Positions 17,764 to 30,565 of a stretch of 64,000 bases of DNA are shown here, one piece after another. Source of the DNA: Paucidesulfovibrio gracilis DSM 16080 (GTDB taxonomy: Bacteria > Desulfobacterota > Desulfovibrionia > Desulfovibrionales > Desulfovibrionaceae); assembly GCF_900167125.1 (NCBI RefSeq), contig NZ_FUYC01000001.1, forward strand, positions 62,001 through 126,000. Direction: 5' to 3'. The translations under genes were made by a program, and so were the position numbers. The notes below the pieces were generated by a model, which did not search any database, was not told the DNA's origin, and was given only the letters and a program-made list of their open reading frames with translations. Position 1 is the stretch's first letter. Every line of letters starts with the position of its first letter.

Positions 17764-19194
17764 ATGACGGAACAGGAGATCAATCTCTATCTACGGGAAA
17801 TTTTGAACACCATGCAGGACGGGCTGTTTCTGACACGGCCCGACGGAACCATCATGATGGTCAACGACGCGCTGGTGCGAATGACGGGCTATAGTCGCGA
17901 AGAACTGCTCAACGCTCCCTGCTGCGTGTTGGACTGCGACGTTTGCCACCGCTCCCGAGCCGAAGGGCAAAAGCACTGGTGTCGGCTTTTCAAGGTCCGC
18001 CGGGAAAATATGAAAAGCTGCCACATCCGGCGCAAGGACGGGGAATACATTCATGTGGTCAAAAACGCCTCCCTGCTCGAAGACGGCGACGGGATCGTGC
18101 TCGGTGCCGTGGAAACCCTCACGGACATCACGGAACTGGATGCGCGGGACCGCAAAATCAAGGAGCTTTCCCGGCTGCTGGACGGGGAACACCGCTTTTA
18201 CGGCATGGTGGGACACAGCACGGTCATGCGCAACGTCTTTGCGCTGCTGGAGCGCGCCGCGCAGTCCGACGCCCCTGTGATCATTCACGGCGAATCCGGA
18301 ACGGGCAAGGAACTGGCCGCCGCCGCTATTCACGCCCTGGGTCCGCGACGCGACGGACCGTTCGTGCAAATCAATTGCGCCGCGTTGAACGAATCCCTGC
18401 TGGAAAGTGAAATATTCGGGCACGTCAAGGGGGCGTTCACCGGCGCATACCGCCACCGCAAGGGAAGATTTGAGGAGGCCCGGGGCGGAGACGTCTTTTT
18501 GGATGAAATCGGAGACATTCCGCCTGCCGTGCAGGTCAAGCTGTTGCGGGTCTTGGAAACCCGCAGCTTTGAACGGGTCGGGGACAATCGCCCCCTGCGG
18601 CTCGATGCCCGGCTGATTTCCGCCACCAACCAGGATCTGCGGTCGCTCGTGGACCAGGGCCGCTTTCGCAAAGACTTTTTTTACCGCATCAACGTTATCC
18701 CCATCCATCTGCCGCCATTGCGCGAACGGCGGGAGGACATCCCGCTCCTGGCCGAACACTTTTTAAAACAACACGGCCGGGCTGTTGACCAGGACTCCAC
18801 AAACTCCCCGGAAACGCATCGGATTCCTTCTGCCAATTCCATCGGCACCCAGGCCATGGAACGGCTCATGGAGTATTCCTGGCCCGGCAACGTGCGGGAA
18901 CTGAAAAGCGCCTTGGAATACGCCGGAGTGGTCTGTCGAGAGGAGGTTATCGGCCCGGAACATTTGCCGCCACAACTCACGGCGCCCCGGACCAGCGTTG
19001 GACGAACGAATCTTTCACCCGCCTCTGTTGCGGGAACGCGGGATGAGCGCCAAAAACAGGAATTGGTTCACGCGCTGCGCGAGACCAACGGCAACAAGTC
19101 CGCAACGGCACGCCTTCTGGGAATCAGCCGGGTAACGGTGTTGAACAGGATGCGAAAATACGGAATCGACCTGCAAAAAAAGCTCATCTCATGA
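17764..19194 (+). CDS. sigma-54-dependent activator with PAS sensor
   Basis: 476-residue regulator. An N-terminal PAS domain (about 10-125) carries a cysteine group (PCCVLDCDVCHR, then HWC and SC) that may sense redox state or bind a metal or Fe-S centre. The AAA+ domain has Walker A GESGTGKE, the sigma-54 contact loop GAFTGA and an arginine-finger region; a Fis-type helix-turn-helix ends the protein. There is no receiver domain, so it is not a classic response regulator. It is divergent from the octaheme operon, its probable target. The ATG is preceded by GGAG. Confidence 0.93.
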   Translation: MTEQEINLYLREILNTMQDGLFLTRPDGTIMMVNDALVRMTGYSREELLNAPCCVLDCDVCHRSRAEGQKHWCRLFKVRRENMKSCHIRRKDGEYIHVVKNASLLEDGDGIVLGAVETLTDITELDARDRKIKELSRLLDGEHRFYGMVGHSTVMRNVFALLERAAQSDAPVIIHGESGTGKELAAAAIHALGPRRDGPFVQINCAALNESLLESEIFGHVKGAFTGAYRHRKGRFEEARGGDVFLDEIGDIPPAVQVKLLRVLETRSFERVGDNRPLRLDARLISATNQDLRSLVDQGRFRKDFFYRINVIPIHLPPLRERREDIPLLAEHFLKQHGRAVDQDSTNSPETHRIPSANSIGTQAMERLMEYSWPGNVRELKSALEYAGVVCREEVIGPEHLPPQLTAPRTSVGRTNLSPASVAGTRDERQKQELVHALRETNGNKSATARLLGISRVTVLNRMRKYGIDLQKKLIS

Positions 19195-19236
19195 CCAGCG
19201 ATAACGTTTTTGTCAAATAGCAAAAAAGATTTTCGC

Positions 19237-19265
19237 TGGACACAATGAATAGTTAACATTATAGA
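19237..19265 (+). promoter_or_regulatory. candidate sigma-70 promoter of citrate synthase
   Basis: TGGACA, 17 bases, TATAGA, ending about 110 bases before the citrate synthase start. One -35 mismatch and two in the -10. Confidence 0.45.
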
Positions 19266-19376
19266 TAGCACAGCCGAACGGAGCGTCCGCTCCCCATCAA
19301 TCGGCTCCCGTCCTCAAACAGCCTCCATGGCTTTCCAGCGGCATATTCTGCTGTGCAAATACGGAAAAGGAGCCTC

Positions 19377-20690
19377 ATGAGCAGTACGAAAAACTCAGCC
19401 ACACTCACCTTTGACGGCAAAACCATCGAACTGCCCGTTGTTCGCGGCAGCGAAGACGAATACGGAATCGACATCACCCGACTGCGGCAGGACACCGGAC
19501 TGATCACCTACGATCCCGGCTTCGGCAATACCGGATCCTGCTCTTCGTCCGTCACTTTCGTGAACGGTGAGGAAGGCGCCCTGCACTATCGCGGCTATCC
19601 CATCGAGGAAATCGCGGAGCATTGTTCCTTTATCGAAACAGCCTATCTTTTGATCTTCGGCTATCTGCCCACCAGGGATCAACTGCAACATTTTTCCACC
19701 CTGCTCACGGAGCAGGAGCTACTGCATGAAGGCCTGCGGCATCACTTCGACGGGTTCCCCTCCCAGGGGCATCCCATGGCCATTCTCTCCGCCGTGATCA
19801 ACTCCCTTGGATGCTACCATCCCGACCTGCTGGAACTGGAAAGCAAGGACCAGTTCCTGCTGGCGGTATCGAAAATCATTTCCAAAGTACGCACCATTGC
19901 GGCCTGGGCCTACCGCAAATCCATCGGGCGGCCATTCATGTACCCGAATCCAAGTCTGTCCTATTGCCGCAACTTCCTGCACATGATGTTCTCCATTCCG
20001 AACAAAATATACGACGCACCGCAGGAGGCCGTCCGCGCCTTGTCCCTGTTCTTCATCCTGCACGCGGATCATGAACAGAACTGCTCCTGCTCCACCGTGC
20101 GCATGGTCGGTTCCACGCAGGCCAACCTGTTCGCTTCGGTTTCGGCGGGCATATGCGCGTTGTGGGGCAAACTGCACGGCGGCGCCAACGCCGCGGTCAT
20201 CGACATGCTCACCACCATCCGGGAGCAGGACATCCCGGTGAAGGAGTACATTGAGCGGGTCAAAAACAAGGAATTCCGGCTCATGGGCTTTGGCCACCGG
20301 ATCTACAAAAACTTTGATCCCCGGTCCCAAATCCTGCGCAAGGCCGCCTACGACCTGCTGGAAAAAACCGGCAACCACGACCCGCTCCTGGATACAGCCA
20401 TGGAGTTGGGCGAGGCCGCGCTTTCCGACGACTACTTCCTGGAACGCAAGCTTTATCCCAACGTGGACTTTTACTCGGGCATCATCCTCCGGACCCTGGG
20501 CATCCCAGTGAACATGTTCCCGGTGATGTTCGCCATCGGGCGCATGCCCGGCTGGGTTGCCCATTGGTATGAAGACTTCCAGAATCCGGCCATGCGCATC
20601 CATCGGCCCCGGCAAATCTACACCGGCGCTCGTCGCCGCCCGGTCGTCCCCATGAACAAACGTAAAAAACCGGGTGAACCTGCCGAGTAA
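19377..20690 (+). CDS. gltA: type II (Si) citrate synthase
   Basis: Condenses oxaloacetate and acetyl-CoA to citrate. 437 residues with the hexameric type II pattern: an N-terminal beta domain, HADHEQN with a substrate-binding His, GFGHRIYKNFDPR with the catalytic His, and VDFYSG with the catalytic Asp. The ATG at 19377 follows GGAG at good spacing; an in-frame start eight codons earlier lacks this. In sulfate reducers that oxidise incompletely it likely feeds glutamate synthesis. It stands alone in front of tRNA-Leu. Many relatives are reported to use an unrelated Re-citrate synthase. Confidence 0.96.
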   Translation: MSSTKNSATLTFDGKTIELPVVRGSEDEYGIDITRLRQDTGLITYDPGFGNTGSCSSSVTFVNGEEGALHYRGYPIEEIAEHCSFIETAYLLIFGYLPTRDQLQHFSTLLTEQELLHEGLRHHFDGFPSQGHPMAILSAVINSLGCYHPDLLELESKDQFLLAVSKIISKVRTIAAWAYRKSIGRPFMYPNPSLSYCRNFLHMMFSIPNKIYDAPQEAVRALSLFFILHADHEQNCSCSTVRMVGSTQANLFASVSAGICALWGKLHGGANAAVIDMLTTIREQDIPVKEYIERVKNKEFRLMGFGHRIYKNFDPRSQILRKAAYDLLEKTGNHDPLLDTAMELGEAALSDDYFLERKLYPNVDFYSGIILRTLGIPVNMFPVMFAIGRMPGWVAHWYEDFQNPAMRIHRPRQIYTGARRRPVVPMNKRKKPGEPAE

Positions 20691-20709
20691 AAAAAACTGA
20701 AAAAAAGGG

Positions 20710-20738
20710 TTGCCAAGCGGAGACAGGGCGTATATACA
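20710..20738 (+). promoter_or_regulatory. sigma-70 promoter of tRNA-Leu
   Basis: TTGCCA, a 17-base spacer and TATACA lie about 50 bases before the tRNA-Leu 5' end, just after the citrate synthase stop. Confidence 0.7.
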
Positions 20739-20788
20739 CCATCTTCGCACGGCGCGGAAGACGCCGAAACACAGCTCTTTTTACATGT

Positions 20789-20875
20789 GCCCGGATGGCG
20801 GAACTGGTAGACGCGCATGGTTCAGGACCATGTTCCCTTACGGGAGTGGAGGTTCGATTCCTCTTCCGGGCACCA
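20789..20875 (+). tRNA. tRNA-Leu (CAG anticodon)
   Basis: 87 bases including CCA, with the long variable arm of class II tRNAs (TGTTCCCTTACGGGAGT). GCCCGGA pairs with TCCGGGC, and the anticodon stem CATGG/CCATG closes the loop TTCAGGA with anticodon CAG. Confidence 0.97.
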
Positions 20876-20887
20876 CTTGAGTATATA

Positions 20888-20913
20888 CCCCGATCTTGTA
20901 TCGGGGTTTTTTT
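20888..20913 (+). terminator. intrinsic terminator of tRNA-Leu
   Basis: CCCCGAT pairs with ATCGGGG around a CTTGT loop and is followed by seven T residues. The following 290 bases to the AsnC-type gene hold no other feature I can support. Confidence 0.9.
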
Positions 20914-21203
20914 GTGGGCTGTTCCTCTCTGGGAATCCAGATCCCAACTTGCCACGGTCCGGCTTTGTTTCCGGGCCATGGAGGTTCGCGCCTCACCCTG
21001 CTGCAACGGCACCGACAAACACGGTTGCCCGGTCTCCCCCAATCCCGATTCCCTTATCCGCTCGCGCCAATCTCCCAGGCTCTGCCCACAAAGGCTTTTC
21101 CCAGCTACTCAACCTTTTTCTTCCGTAATTTCGTTCCATCAAAACACCAAAACATGTTGATTCGTCGTTGACGAAGCGCTGCTTTCCGGAATATAGTCAA
21201 AAT

Positions 21204-21698
21204 ATGATGGATCAGATAAGCATTGATGAAACCAACAGACGGATTCTGGATATTCTGCGCAATGATGCCCGCACGTCCAATGCGGAAATCGCCCGCCAAG
21301 TGGGGCTGACCACCTCCGCCGTGCATGAGCGGGTGCGCAAACTGGAATCGCGGGGCATTATCCGTGGGTATGCCGCCATCTTGGCTCCCGAACCACTGGA
21401 CCTCCGCCTTCTGGCCTTCGTGGGGGTACGCATTTCTCCCCACCGCGAAGCCCGGGCCGTCGGCCAGGCGCTTTCCGGCATATCCAATGTGGAAGAGGTG
21501 TTTCACCTGGCAGGCGAGGAGTGCTTTCTCACCAAAGTCCGCTGCCGAGACACCGAGGAGCTGGAAGACCTGCTCCTGACCATCAACGACATTCCCTCCG
21601 TCAATTCCACCCGCACCATCATCTGCCTACGGCCGGTCAAGGAAGCTCCCGGTCCCACCGTTCCCGACACCATCACGGAGCAAGGAGTCCCCTCATGA
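21204..21698 (+). CDS. Lrp/AsnC-family transcription regulator
   Basis: 164 residues. The N-terminal winged helix-turn-helix (residues 5-60: DETNRRILDILRNDARTSNA, then VGLTTSAVHERVRKLE) and the C-terminal RAM/AsnC ligand domain are both complete. Such proteins form octamers that bind amino acids or other small molecules. Start is ATG at 21204 (or the next ATG); the ribosome site is weak. It overlaps the cupin gene by four bases (ATGA), so the two are co-translated and the cupin is its likely partner or target. Confidence 0.9.
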   Translation: MMDQISIDETNRRILDILRNDARTSNAEIARQVGLTTSAVHERVRKLESRGIIRGYAAILAPEPLDLRLLAFVGVRISPHREARAVGQALSGISNVEEVFHLAGEECFLTKVRCRDTEELEDLLLTINDIPSVNSTRTIICLRPVKEAPGPTVPDTITEQGVPS

Positions 21699-22066
21699 GT
21701 CAACTTTCCCCGGATAAAATTTCACTGAAAGAGAAATTCGCCCTCTTCAATGAACAGTGGGAGGGAAAAGTCGTGGCCGAAATGAACGGCATGTACATAA
21801 AGCTGGCACGGCTCCAGGGAGAGTTTCTCTGGCACAGCCATGCCCACGAGGACGAAATGTTCCATGTGCTGGAGGGGGAGTTGACCATGCGCTTCCGGGA
21901 CCGCGACGTGACCGTGGGACAAGGGGAATGCATCGTTGTGCCGCGTGGGGTGGAGCACATGCCGATTTGCCCCGAAGAAGTCAAAATCATGCTCATCGAG
22001 CCAAAAGGCACCGTTAATACGGGCGATGCGGACAGCGATCGCCGTGTGGAACCGGAATGGATATAA
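21695..22066 (+). CDS. single-domain cupin protein
   Basis: 123 residues with both cupin metal motifs: HSHAHEDEMFHVLEGE (His, His, Glu) and a second motif ending in GVEHMPIC (His). A small beta-barrel metal protein; enzymes and ligand-binding proteins both use this fold, so the substrate cannot be named. Start is set by AAGGAG and the ATGA overlap with the AsnC-type regulator. A strong hairpin follows. Confidence 0.88.
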   Translation: MSQLSPDKISLKEKFALFNEQWEGKVVAEMNGMYIKLARLQGEFLWHSHAHEDEMFHVLEGELTMRFRDRDVTVGQGECIVVPRGVEHMPICPEEVKIMLIEPKGTVNTGDADSDRRVEPEWI

Positions 22067-22105
22067 GTACGCACTGACCGAAGCCCGCTTGAGCGGCAGT
22101 AAAAA

Positions 22106-22138
22106 AGCTCCGGACATCATGCCCGGAGCTTTTTTTCG
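22106..22138. terminator. bidirectional intrinsic terminator
   Basis: AGCTCCGG (22106-22113) pairs with CCGGAGCT (22123-22130), with seven T residues on the plus side and six on the minus side. Serves the cupin and the convergent ABC transporter gene. Confidence 0.9.
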
Positions 22139-22171
22139 TTTCAAAACGGTTCAATGCATCAATCCACGCGC

Positions 22172-23956
22172 CTACTCGCCTTCAAACTGCATTCGATACA
22201 GCCGCTGGTACAAGGGACACTTTTCCAGCAATTGCGAATGCCGACCCTGAGACACGATTTTGCCCTGCTCCATGACCACGATCAGATGTGCGTTGAGCAC
22301 CGTGGAAAGCCGATGGGCAATGACAATACTTGTGCGCTCACGCATGAGATTGTCCAACGCTTTCTGCACGATGCGTTCGGACTCGGTATCCAGCGCACTG
22401 GTCGCTTCATCCAGGATCATAAGCGGCGGATTTTTGAGCAGAGCGCGGGCAATGGTGATGCGCTGCTTTTGCCCACCGGAAAGGGCCACTCCGCGCTCTC
22501 CAACCACGGTGTCGTAACCATCTGGAAGATCCATAATGAAATCATGCGCATACGCTGCCTTGGCCGCGCGCTCAATATCCGCCTGACTGTGTTCTCCGCT
22601 GACATACCCGATGTTGTTCCGCACCGAATCGTTGAAAAGGAACGAATCCTGGGAAACAATCCCCATGCTCAAGCGCAGGCTTTCGAGCGTATAATCCGCC
22701 ACGGGACGACCGTTGAGCAAAATCCGGCCTTCGCTCACATCGTGAAAACGGGGCAAGAGGTTCACCAGCGTGGTTTTTCCCGAACCCGACGGTCCCACAA
22801 TGGCCACGCGTTCCCCCTGTCGAACTTCCAGATTCACCCCGTCCAGCGCAGGCTTGGCGTTCCCGGGATAGAAAAACCGGACATCCTCGATATCAAGCCG
22901 CTGGAACGTTTCCTTCAGTTCCTCACTGCCGCTTTTTTCAGGGACGATCTCGGGCGAATCCAGCAGGTCAAAAGTGCGCTCCGCACTGGCCAAGGCCTTT
23001 TGCAGATCCTGATAGCTGGTGTTGATTTTCTTGACCGGTTCATAGAGCATGATGATGGCAGCCATGAAGGAAAAAAACGTTCCAGGCGTAGATACGCCCT
23101 GAATAACCTGCATGCCGCCGTACCAGATCACCAGGCCCGTGCCGAAAGCCCCCACCAGTTCCATGACCCGCGACGAAAGCTCCGACGCCAACACCCCTCG
23201 CAGGGCAATGCGGACCACGTCGGCGCTCTGGCGCACAAACCGCTTGATCTCGTTCTTTTCGTTGGCAAAGGCTTTGACCACACGGACCCCGCTGAAGGTC
23301 TCCTGGGCCACGGTGTTGATGGTGGAAGCGCGGACACGGCTTTCTCTGCCGATTTTCCGCAGTTTATTCCCGAAATAGAAAAAAGGATAAATAGCCAGGG
23401 GCATGACCAAGATGGACCACATGGCCAAATACGCATCCTGGTACAAGACGACCCCCAGCAGGCCAATCACGGTAAGCGTCTCGCGGACGATCATGATCAG
23501 CGCGGGCATGGTGCCGCCGACCCCAGCCACATCACCAATAACGCGGGACATGAGCACGCCCACGCGGTTGTCGTCAAAAAAGCGCATGGGCATGCGCATG
23601 ACCTTGTCGTAGCAATGGTCCCGCAAGACCTGTGCGACCCGCAGGTTGGTGACCCGCATGAGGTAGACCTGCAAAAAACGCGTGGCTCCCTTGGCCAGCA
23701 TCACGCCAATAAACAGCAGCGGCACCAACTTCAGGGCTTCCACATCCTTGTTGACGAAGATGTCGTCAATGGCGGGCTTCACAAGATAGGCCACGCCGCC
23801 GTTGGTGGCCGAAACAACCAGTGCGGACACGGATGCGATGATCACTTTCCAGATGTGTGGATAAAAATAATGGAATGAGCGCCACAGCAAATGACGGTTG
23901 TTGAAATGGTGCAGTTTGATATCGCTTTGAAATTCTTGCTTGGTATGCTGACTCAT
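22172..23956 (-). CDS. msbA: MsbA-like ABC lipid exporter
   Basis: 594-residue half-transporter: six membrane helices in residues 30-330, then an ATPase with Walker A GPSGSGKTTL, signature LSGGQKQRITIARAL, Walker B LMILDEATSALD and the switch His in IAHRLST. Size and order fit MsbA, which as a dimer flips lipid A-core across the inner membrane. Close relatives export drugs or peptides, so the symbol is a best fit. Start follows GGAAGGA. It is not in an lpx cluster here. Confidence 0.88.
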   Translation of the reverse strand: MSQHTKQEFQSDIKLHHFNNRHLLWRSFHYFYPHIWKVIIASVSALVVSATNGGVAYLVKPAIDDIFVNKDVEALKLVPLLFIGVMLAKGATRFLQVYLMRVTNLRVAQVLRDHCYDKVMRMPMRFFDDNRVGVLMSRVIGDVAGVGGTMPALIMIVRETLTVIGLLGVVLYQDAYLAMWSILVMPLAIYPFFYFGNKLRKIGRESRVRASTINTVAQETFSGVRVVKAFANEKNEIKRFVRQSADVVRIALRGVLASELSSRVMELVGAFGTGLVIWYGGMQVIQGVSTPGTFFSFMAAIIMLYEPVKKINTSYQDLQKALASAERTFDLLDSPEIVPEKSGSEELKETFQRLDIEDVRFFYPGNAKPALDGVNLEVRQGERVAIVGPSGSGKTTLVNLLPRFHDVSEGRILLNGRPVADYTLESLRLSMGIVSQDSFLFNDSVRNNIGYVSGEHSQADIERAAKAAYAHDFIMDLPDGYDTVVGERGVALSGGQKQRITIARALLKNPPLMILDEATSALDTESERIVQKALDNLMRERTSIVIAHRLSTVLNAHLIVVMEQGKIVSQGRHSQLLEKCPLYQRLYRMQFEGE

Positions 23957-24344
23957 AGTCCTTCCGCCCTTGCGGGCTTCCTAACGGGTATTCGGAGAGA
24001 AAATGCGAAGTTCTGCGCGCCCGGCACGGCGCTGTCGCAACCTACCAAAAACGATCAAAATGGCAAGAAGCCCATGTTCATGGGACCGTCGCCCAAGTTT
24101 CATTTTTTATTTCGTGTTAACAGATTGTTATGAGACTCGTTTCCTGTTTTTCCCCTTCACGGACACCCCCGGGTCAAACCTTTGCAATGATGTCTTCGGA
24201 TCGTTGCAATTTTTTTTTACTTGAGCGAGAATACAAATCTGGTAATTCGCCTCGGGCCAGACGCTGACACAGCCCACGGCACAACCCCATGCCTACCTTT
24301 GGAGTGCAAGAATGTTCAGCATTGACGAGGTTTCAGGAGAGGCC
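23957..24344. other. divergent intergenic region
   Basis: 388 bases between the ABC exporter and the receiver-domain gene. It contains T-rich runs but no RNA gene, terminator or small frame with a ribosome site that I can support; it should hold the two promoters. Confidence 0.35.
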
Positions 24345-24770
24345 ATGACCATACTGCTTGTGGAAGATAATGACGCCCATGCCGAGCTTGTGATCCGGGG
24401 ATTGCGGGACCAAAAGATGCGCAGCCGCATCTGCCATGTGCAGGACGGCGAAGAGGCACTGGACTATCTATTCCGGCGGAATCAATATGAAGACCCGGAA
24501 AAAAGCCCACGCCCCGGCTTGATTCTGCTGGATCTCCGGCTGCCCAAAATCGACGGCCTGGAGGTTCTCAAGACCATCAAGACCAATGAACAGATGCGGG
24601 CCATTCCCGTGGTCATTCTGACCACCAGCGAGGCGGACAGCGATGTGAAGCATGCGTATATGCAATACGCCAACAGCTATCTCGTCAAGCCGGTTGATTT
24701 TTCCAATTTCAACACGCTCCTTTCGGATCTGGGCTTTTACTGGCTCGGATGGAACCACCGCCCCAACTAA
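24345..24770 (+). CDS. single-domain response regulator (Rcp1-like)
   Basis: 141 residues, one receiver domain. The acidic pair is EDND near residue 7, the phospho-acceptor Asp lies in LILLDLRLPKIDG, and TTSEAD and VKP supply the conserved Thr and Lys. The insert after helix 2 and extended C-terminus resemble Rcp1-type receivers that serve hybrid kinases. The ATG at 24345 follows GGAGAGG. A kinase gene follows 150 bases later on the same strand; this may be its output or an intermediate. Confidence 0.92.
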   Translation: MTILLVEDNDAHAELVIRGLRDQKMRSRICHVQDGEEALDYLFRRNQYEDPEKSPRPGLILLDLRLPKIDGLEVLKTIKTNEQMRAIPVVILTTSEADSDVKHAYMQYANSYLVKPVDFSNFNTLLSDLGFYWLGWNHRPN

Positions 24771-24782
24771 ACGCTCCACAGC

Positions 24783-24825
24783 GGAACCGTCCCCCCCTTT
24801 TCCATGGGACGGTTCCTTCCTTTTG
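24783..24825 (+). terminator. intrinsic terminator after receiver gene
   Basis: GGAACCGTCCC pairs perfectly with GGGACGGTTCC and is followed by TTCCTTTT. Confidence 0.8.
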
Positions 24826-24920
24826 CCGACCATCCCGGTTTATAACACACCCCGACAGTCTGGTATGCTAAATTCCTCTCAATCTTTCAGGGGGCACCTT
24901 CCCTCGTTTGAGGAAACAGC

Positions 24921-28243
<3,323 letters not shown>

Positions 28244-28247
<4 letters not shown>

Positions 28248-29473
28248 CGGAAAAGGAAAAGGCCCGCATCCTCATCGTGGATGACCAGCCCTTCAACATA
28301 GAAATCCTGAGCGAATTGCTCATGGATGAATACAATGTCAGCGTGGCGACCAACGGTCCGGACGCATTGGAGCTGACCTTCTCCAACCCGCCGGACCTGA
28401 TTTTACTCGACGTGATGATGCCCGGATTGGACGGATACGCGGTCTGCCGCTTGCTGAAGGCCGATGACCGGTCCAAAGGCATTCCCGTGTTATTCGTCAC
28501 GGCTCTGACCCGCACAGAGGACGAGGCACGCGGCCTTGAAGCCGGAGCCGTGGACTACATCACCAAGCCGTTCAGCGCGCCTATTATTCTGGCCCGCATC
28601 AAAACCCACTTGGCCCTGGCCAACGAAAAACGGCTGCTGGAACAAACCGTGAACGAACGCACCAGGGAGCTGGTCCAGGCAAAACACTCCAGCGAACAGG
28701 CCGCCAAAGCCAAAAGCGCCTTCCTGGCCAATATGAGTCACGAACTTCGCACTCCGCTCAACGGCATCATCGGCATGACGGAATTGTTGCTGGACAGCAA
28801 CCCCATGGAAGAGCAGGCCGCTTTTCTCCATGACCAACTCCACTCCGCCCAGCATTTGCTCAACCTGGTGGAAGATTTGCTGCAATTGTCTTCACTGGAC
28901 TCCGGCAAGGTGCCAGCCTGTATGGAGGCGCACAACCTCCCTGATGCCCTGGCGCCGGTCCTGACCATGTACGACCGACAGGCCCGGGAAAAAGGGCTGG
29001 AATTTGTTTGGCAGGTCAATGCCGATCTTCCGGACACCCTGATTTTTGACGCTCCCAAGGTTCGGCAGGTGCTCATCAATCTGCTCAACAATGCTGCTCG
29101 TTTTACGCGGGAGGGAGAAATCAACGTCACCGTCTATGAATGGACCGATTCACCGCACTCCCAGCCGTCCTCAAAGGAACAGCATTCCGCCCCCGGCCGT
29201 ATGCAGGAAAGCGGAACCGTGGTGCTCTGTTTTGAGGTGCGGGACACGGGAACCGGCATCGACCAGCAGAATCTGGACGAACTGTTTGACGCGTTTGCCA
29301 TTGGCGAGCCGTTCATGACCAAACGGTTCAGCAGGGCGGGATTAGGATTGACCATCTCGCGTCAACTGATTTCACGCATGGGCGGCACCATTTGGCTGGA
29401 AAGCAAGGAAGATCAGGGGACGTCGGCCTATTTCACCGTGCCGTGCAAACTCCCGTCCCCCGAACATGCCTGA
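28244..29473 (+). CDS. receiver-histidine kinase hybrid
   Basis: 409 residues with an N-terminal receiver ([12 protein letters not shown] carries the Asp) followed by coiled coil, HisKA ([10 protein letters not shown]) and HATPase ([22 protein letters not shown]). No membrane segment: a soluble kinase controlled by phosphorylation of its own receiver. ATGA overlap with the upstream hybrid kinase makes them one unit, and that kinase's HPt domain is the obvious phosphate source. The output is not encoded nearby except possibly the single receiver gene upstream. Confidence 0.94.
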
Positions 29474-29604
29474 CAACTGTCGGAAGACGCTTACACCAAC
29501 ACTGCGCGGCACAGCGGCTGAGTCCTGAGCCGATCGATTCCGGCAGTCGGTCCGCGCAGCAGCCATGGGTGGACCATGACCGAGACCGCTCTGCCCTCCA
29601 CCGG

Positions 29605-30219
29605 CTATGAATCGCGCTGTTCTGTTTGAGACGCGTGGTAATCGTAAATCTTCTTGAGCACCGTGGAGGACTCCACGGCATAATACACTGCAAACAGCCC
29701 ACAAAACCAGGAAACAATATCCTGATTTTGGTATAGGCCGATTCCATACAGCGTGTAAAACGGATACTTGGAACGTACGAAGATGCGCACGGAAACGTCC
29801 AGCTCATTGGCATAGACCACGAGACCGATAAACACGGTGTAGGCCGCGCTGAACAACACCATGGCCGGTCCAAACGCGTCCAGGTGGTAGGTGGCTGAAG
29901 CCGTAAGCAACACCACGCCCATTTGATCCGCAACAATGTCCACCAATGACCCGCCGTCATGGGCCTTGCCGGACTGCCGGGCCAATGGACCATCGATGCC
30001 GTCGCACAGCACATACAAAATAATCAGCACCACCGCGGGCAAAGCCAGGGGCGGAGGCATGAGACAAGCCAGCGCCAAAAAGCCCACCCCAAGCAATGAA
30101 ACCTGGTTGGAGGTGATGCCCTTTTGCATCAGCCAGTTCACCACGGGACGAAACAGCTGGTCCCGCTTTTCCGCGAAGCGCCGTTGTTGCGCACGTTCGC
30201 GACTATTGAATGAATCCAT
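29605..30219 (-). CDS. CDP-alcohol phosphatidyltransferase-family protein
   Basis: About 204 residues with several membrane helices. The family motif D-G-x2-A-R-x8-G-x3-D-x3-D is present (DGPLARQSGKAHDGGSLVDI then VAD), which binds two metals and the CDP of the donor in making phospholipids. The length fits PgsA/PssA-like enzymes, but the alcohol acceptor cannot be told and inositol-like or glycerol types are possible. GAGG precedes the chosen ATG; a longer in-frame start is unlikely. It is a single gene. Confidence 0.88.
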   Translation of the reverse strand: MDSFNSRERAQQRRFAEKRDQLFRPVVNWLMQKGITSNQVSLLGVGFLALACLMPPPLALPAVVLIILYVLCDGIDGPLARQSGKAHDGGSLVDIVADQMGVVLLTASATYHLDAFGPAMVLFSAAYTVFIGLVVYANELDVSVRIFVRSKYPFYTLYGIGLYQNQDIVSWFCGLFAVYYAVESSTVLKKIYDYHASQTEQRDS

Positions 30220-30565
30220 CTGCAACCTCGTGCTACGCCGACAGAATGCCTCCCCCCCCATGGGGTTTGCCGAGTCGAATCCGCCCCCCGGCGATCCGGC
30301 ACCACTGGCCGACAGACGTTGCCTAGCACGGTCCTCGCGTACCTGCAAACGACTTTACGAAGGGGAAAAAAGATATTTTCCACGATGCGGGAGAAATGTC
30401 CACACCCTGGAAACAGCAGACGGGCCGCTTCCCGGGAAAACGAAAAAGCGGCCCGTCGCACAGAACTTCAACAGTTCCCCAAAACTGTCAGAAGCCTGGC
30501 AAGCTGCCCAAAAAGGCAATCCGCCAGTTTCCGACAATGCTGGTTTTTGCAGTCTCGTTGATCCG
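30220..30565. other. intergenic region with hairpin
   Basis: 346 bases between two minus-strand genes. It contains one strong hairpin, GACGGGCCGCTT (30419-30430) with AAGCGGCCCGTC (30446-30457), which lacks a T run but lies just past the permease gene and probably ends its transcript. Nothing else is supported. Confidence 0.5.
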
